Of a DNA stretch of 64,000 nucleotides, positions 63,012-64,000 are shown piece after piece (positions within the stretch are counted from its first letter, which is position 1; every line of letters begins with the position of its first letter). The translations under genes and the position numbers were made by a program. The notes below the pieces were generated by a model. That model was not told the DNA's origin, ran no database searches, and saw only the letters and a list, made by a program, of their open reading frames with translations. The DNA is from Gemmataceae bacterium (GTDB lineage Bacteria > Planctomycetota > Planctomycetia > Gemmatales > Gemmataceae). The stretch is taken from the NCBI GenBank assembly GCA_022842245.1, contig JALHPZ010000008.1, positions 1-64,000 of the forward strand, written 5' to 3'.

Positions 63012-63096
63012 TGATGTATTTATTGTTGAGATTCCATTGGAAAAGTTGACTCAGGATTAATCTTTAATATGTCGATAATGATAGTGCTGTTTTAGA
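63012..63096 (+). promoter_or_regulatory. AT-rich promoter region of the sulfate-binding protein gene
   Basis: This 85-bp gap is strongly AT-rich compared with the flanking genes. TTGACT at 63046-63051 is a good -35 hexamer. Candidate -10 boxes downstream (around 63066-63080, including AATATG and GATAAT) are either slightly short or long in spacing, so the exact promoter is unsettled. Confidence 0.45.
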
Positions 63097-64000
63097 ATGG
63101 ATGGTCCCGTGCTGCGTAAGGTCGGCGTTCTCCTGCTGGTTTCGTATCTCGGCTTCGCCGCGTGGTGGGTGATCGCCGCCGGCGTTGTCCGCAACGACGG
63201 CCCGGTTGAGTTACTCAACGTCGCGTGCGATCCAACACGCGAGTTGTGGCGCGATCTGAACGCCCGCTTTCTGGACAAGTATCAGCGCGAATTCGGCCAG
63301 CCGCTCTCGATTCGTCAGTCGCACGGCGGGTCCGGCAGCCAGGCCCGTGCCGTGATTGACGGCCTCGATGCCGACGTCGTCACGCTCGCGCTCTTTACCG
63401 ACACCGATGCGATCCGCAAGGCCGGCCGCATCGACGAAAACTGGGAAAACAAGCTGCCCAATCGATCGCTCCCCTACGTTTCCACGATTGTCATCGTCGT
63501 GCGGAAGGGGAACCCGAAAGTGATCCGGGACTGGCCCGATTTGCTGCGCGACGACGTAAGCGTCATCACGCCGAATCCGAAGACGTCGGGCAACGGCAAG
63601 TGGAGTTTTCTCGCGCTTTGGGGAGCGGTGGTCACGCGCGGCGGGTCGGACGAGGAGGCCCGGCACGCGGTGACCTCGATCTATCGCCGCGTGCCGGTGC
63701 TGGATCCAGCCGCGCGGGGCGCGACGATGACCTTCGCCCAGAAGAAGATCGGCGACGCCCACCTGACCTGGGAGAACGAGGCGCACCTCGAAGTCCAGGA
63801 GGCGAACGGCGAACTGGAGATCGTCTACCCGCCTGTGAGCGTGCTCGCCGAGCCGCATGTGGCGATCGTGGACGCCGTCGTGAAGCGGAAGGGAACGAAG
63901 GCGGCGGCCGAGGCGTACATGAAGTACCTCTATACCGACGAAGCGCAGCGGATCATCGCGAGTCACCATTACCGACCCACCAATCCGGCGATCCAGCGCG
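63097..64000 (+). CDS. sbp: Sulfate ABC transporter substrate-binding protein (3' end beyond window)
   Basis: 301 residues are visible from the ATG at 63097 to the window edge with no stop; family members are about 340 residues, so roughly 35-40 are missing. An N-terminal signal/anchor (VGVLLLVSYLGFAAWWVIAAGV) precedes the mature domain: LLNVACDPTRELWRDLNARF, QSHGGSGSQARAVIDGLDADVVTLALFTDTD, NPKTSGNGKWSFLALWGA and LTWENEAHLEV. These are the sulfate/thiosulfate-binding protein motifs. It should deliver sulfate to a CysTWA permease, probably encoded just outside the window. Confidence 0.9.
   Translation, partial: MDGPVLRKVGVLLLVSYLGFAAWWVIAAGVVRNDGPVELLNVACDPTRELWRDLNARFLDKYQREFGQPLSIRQSHGGSGSQARAVIDGLDADVVTLALFTDTDAIRKAGRIDENWENKLPNRSLPYVSTIVIVVRKGNPKVIRDWPDLLRDDVSVITPNPKTSGNGKWSFLALWGAVVTRGGSDEEARHAVTSIYRRVPVLDPAARGATMTFAQKKIGDAHLTWENEAHLEVQEANGELEIVYPPVSVLAEPHVAIVDAVVKRKGTKAAAEAYMKYLYTDEAQRIIASHHYRPTNPAIQR

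Overview
The window is a high-GC chromosomal segment of a planctomycete, most likely a Gemmataceae-type bacterium. This is read from its gene content: two DUF1501 proteins, a DUF1549/DUF1553 protein, a Tat-exported Gfo/Idh/MocA oxidoreductase, a DUF6807 (PmoA-like) protein, an arylsulfatase with a C-x-P-T-R motif, a TIGR03000-type domain and a Ser/Thr kinase fused to a receiver. No rRNA or CRISPR array is visible. One complete tRNA, tRNA-Asp(GTC), is present.

Layout. Positions 1-1.6 kb are mobile debris: the tail of an IS630-family transposase, an intact IS5-like element with 18-bp perfect terminal inverted repeats, and a 44-nt fragment matching the 3' half of a tRNA-His, which looks like an old attachment site. 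Positions 1.7-5.7 kb hold a small membrane protein, a metallophosphoesterase, nadA and a PQQ-like beta-propeller protein. At 5.75-6.5 kb tRNA-Asp is followed by a frameshifted, N-terminally truncated tyrosine recombinase, a second relic of tRNA-targeted integration. Positions 6.5-12.4 kb are a minus-strand, overlapping four-gene operon: an APH-like/P-loop kinase fusion, an ABC ATPase, a two-FtsX-domain permease and a HlyD/MacA-type adaptor. Positions 13.0-19.6 kb encode a complete tripartite RND efflux system (lipoprotein adaptor, AcrB-like pump, TolC/NodT-like outer-membrane factor), followed by a convergent NtrC-type two-component system at 19.8-22.7 kb.

Positions 23-34.3 kb are mixed housekeeping and lineage-specific genes: esterase, histidine phosphatase, an S41 peptidase homologue lacking its catalytic Ser and Lys, a DapA/NanA-type aldolase, DUF1501, a Ser/Thr kinase with a degenerate receiver, a lipoprotein, and clpX with a clear intrinsic terminator. 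Positions 34.4-42.4 kb contain a SHOCT-like membrane protein, an ECF-like sigma factor, an FAD oxidoreductase, an exported methyltransferase, a second methyltransferase, purF, a DUF3565 protein and a ParD-like small protein. Positions 42.4-52 kb contain the DUF1549/DUF1501 pair, cupin, amidohydrolase, DinB, DUF4058 and pyruvate phosphate dikinase.

The most unusual region is 52.2-57.0 kb. A REP-associated tyrosine transposase (RAYT) gene sits among eleven copies of a 31-bp REP-like palindromic unit, ordered in BIME-like head-to-tail and head-to-head clusters. The clusters flank two decayed tails of restriction-modification-type genes and abut an intact type IIG-like restriction-methyltransferase. 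The window closes (57-64 kb) with a sulfatase, a small protein, DUF6807, Gfo/Idh/MocA, a GT87-like membrane glycosyltransferase and the 5' part of a sulfate-binding protein gene that runs off the end. Two further long imperfect inverted repeats, at 44.83 and 60.34 kb, are unrelated in sequence to the REP units.
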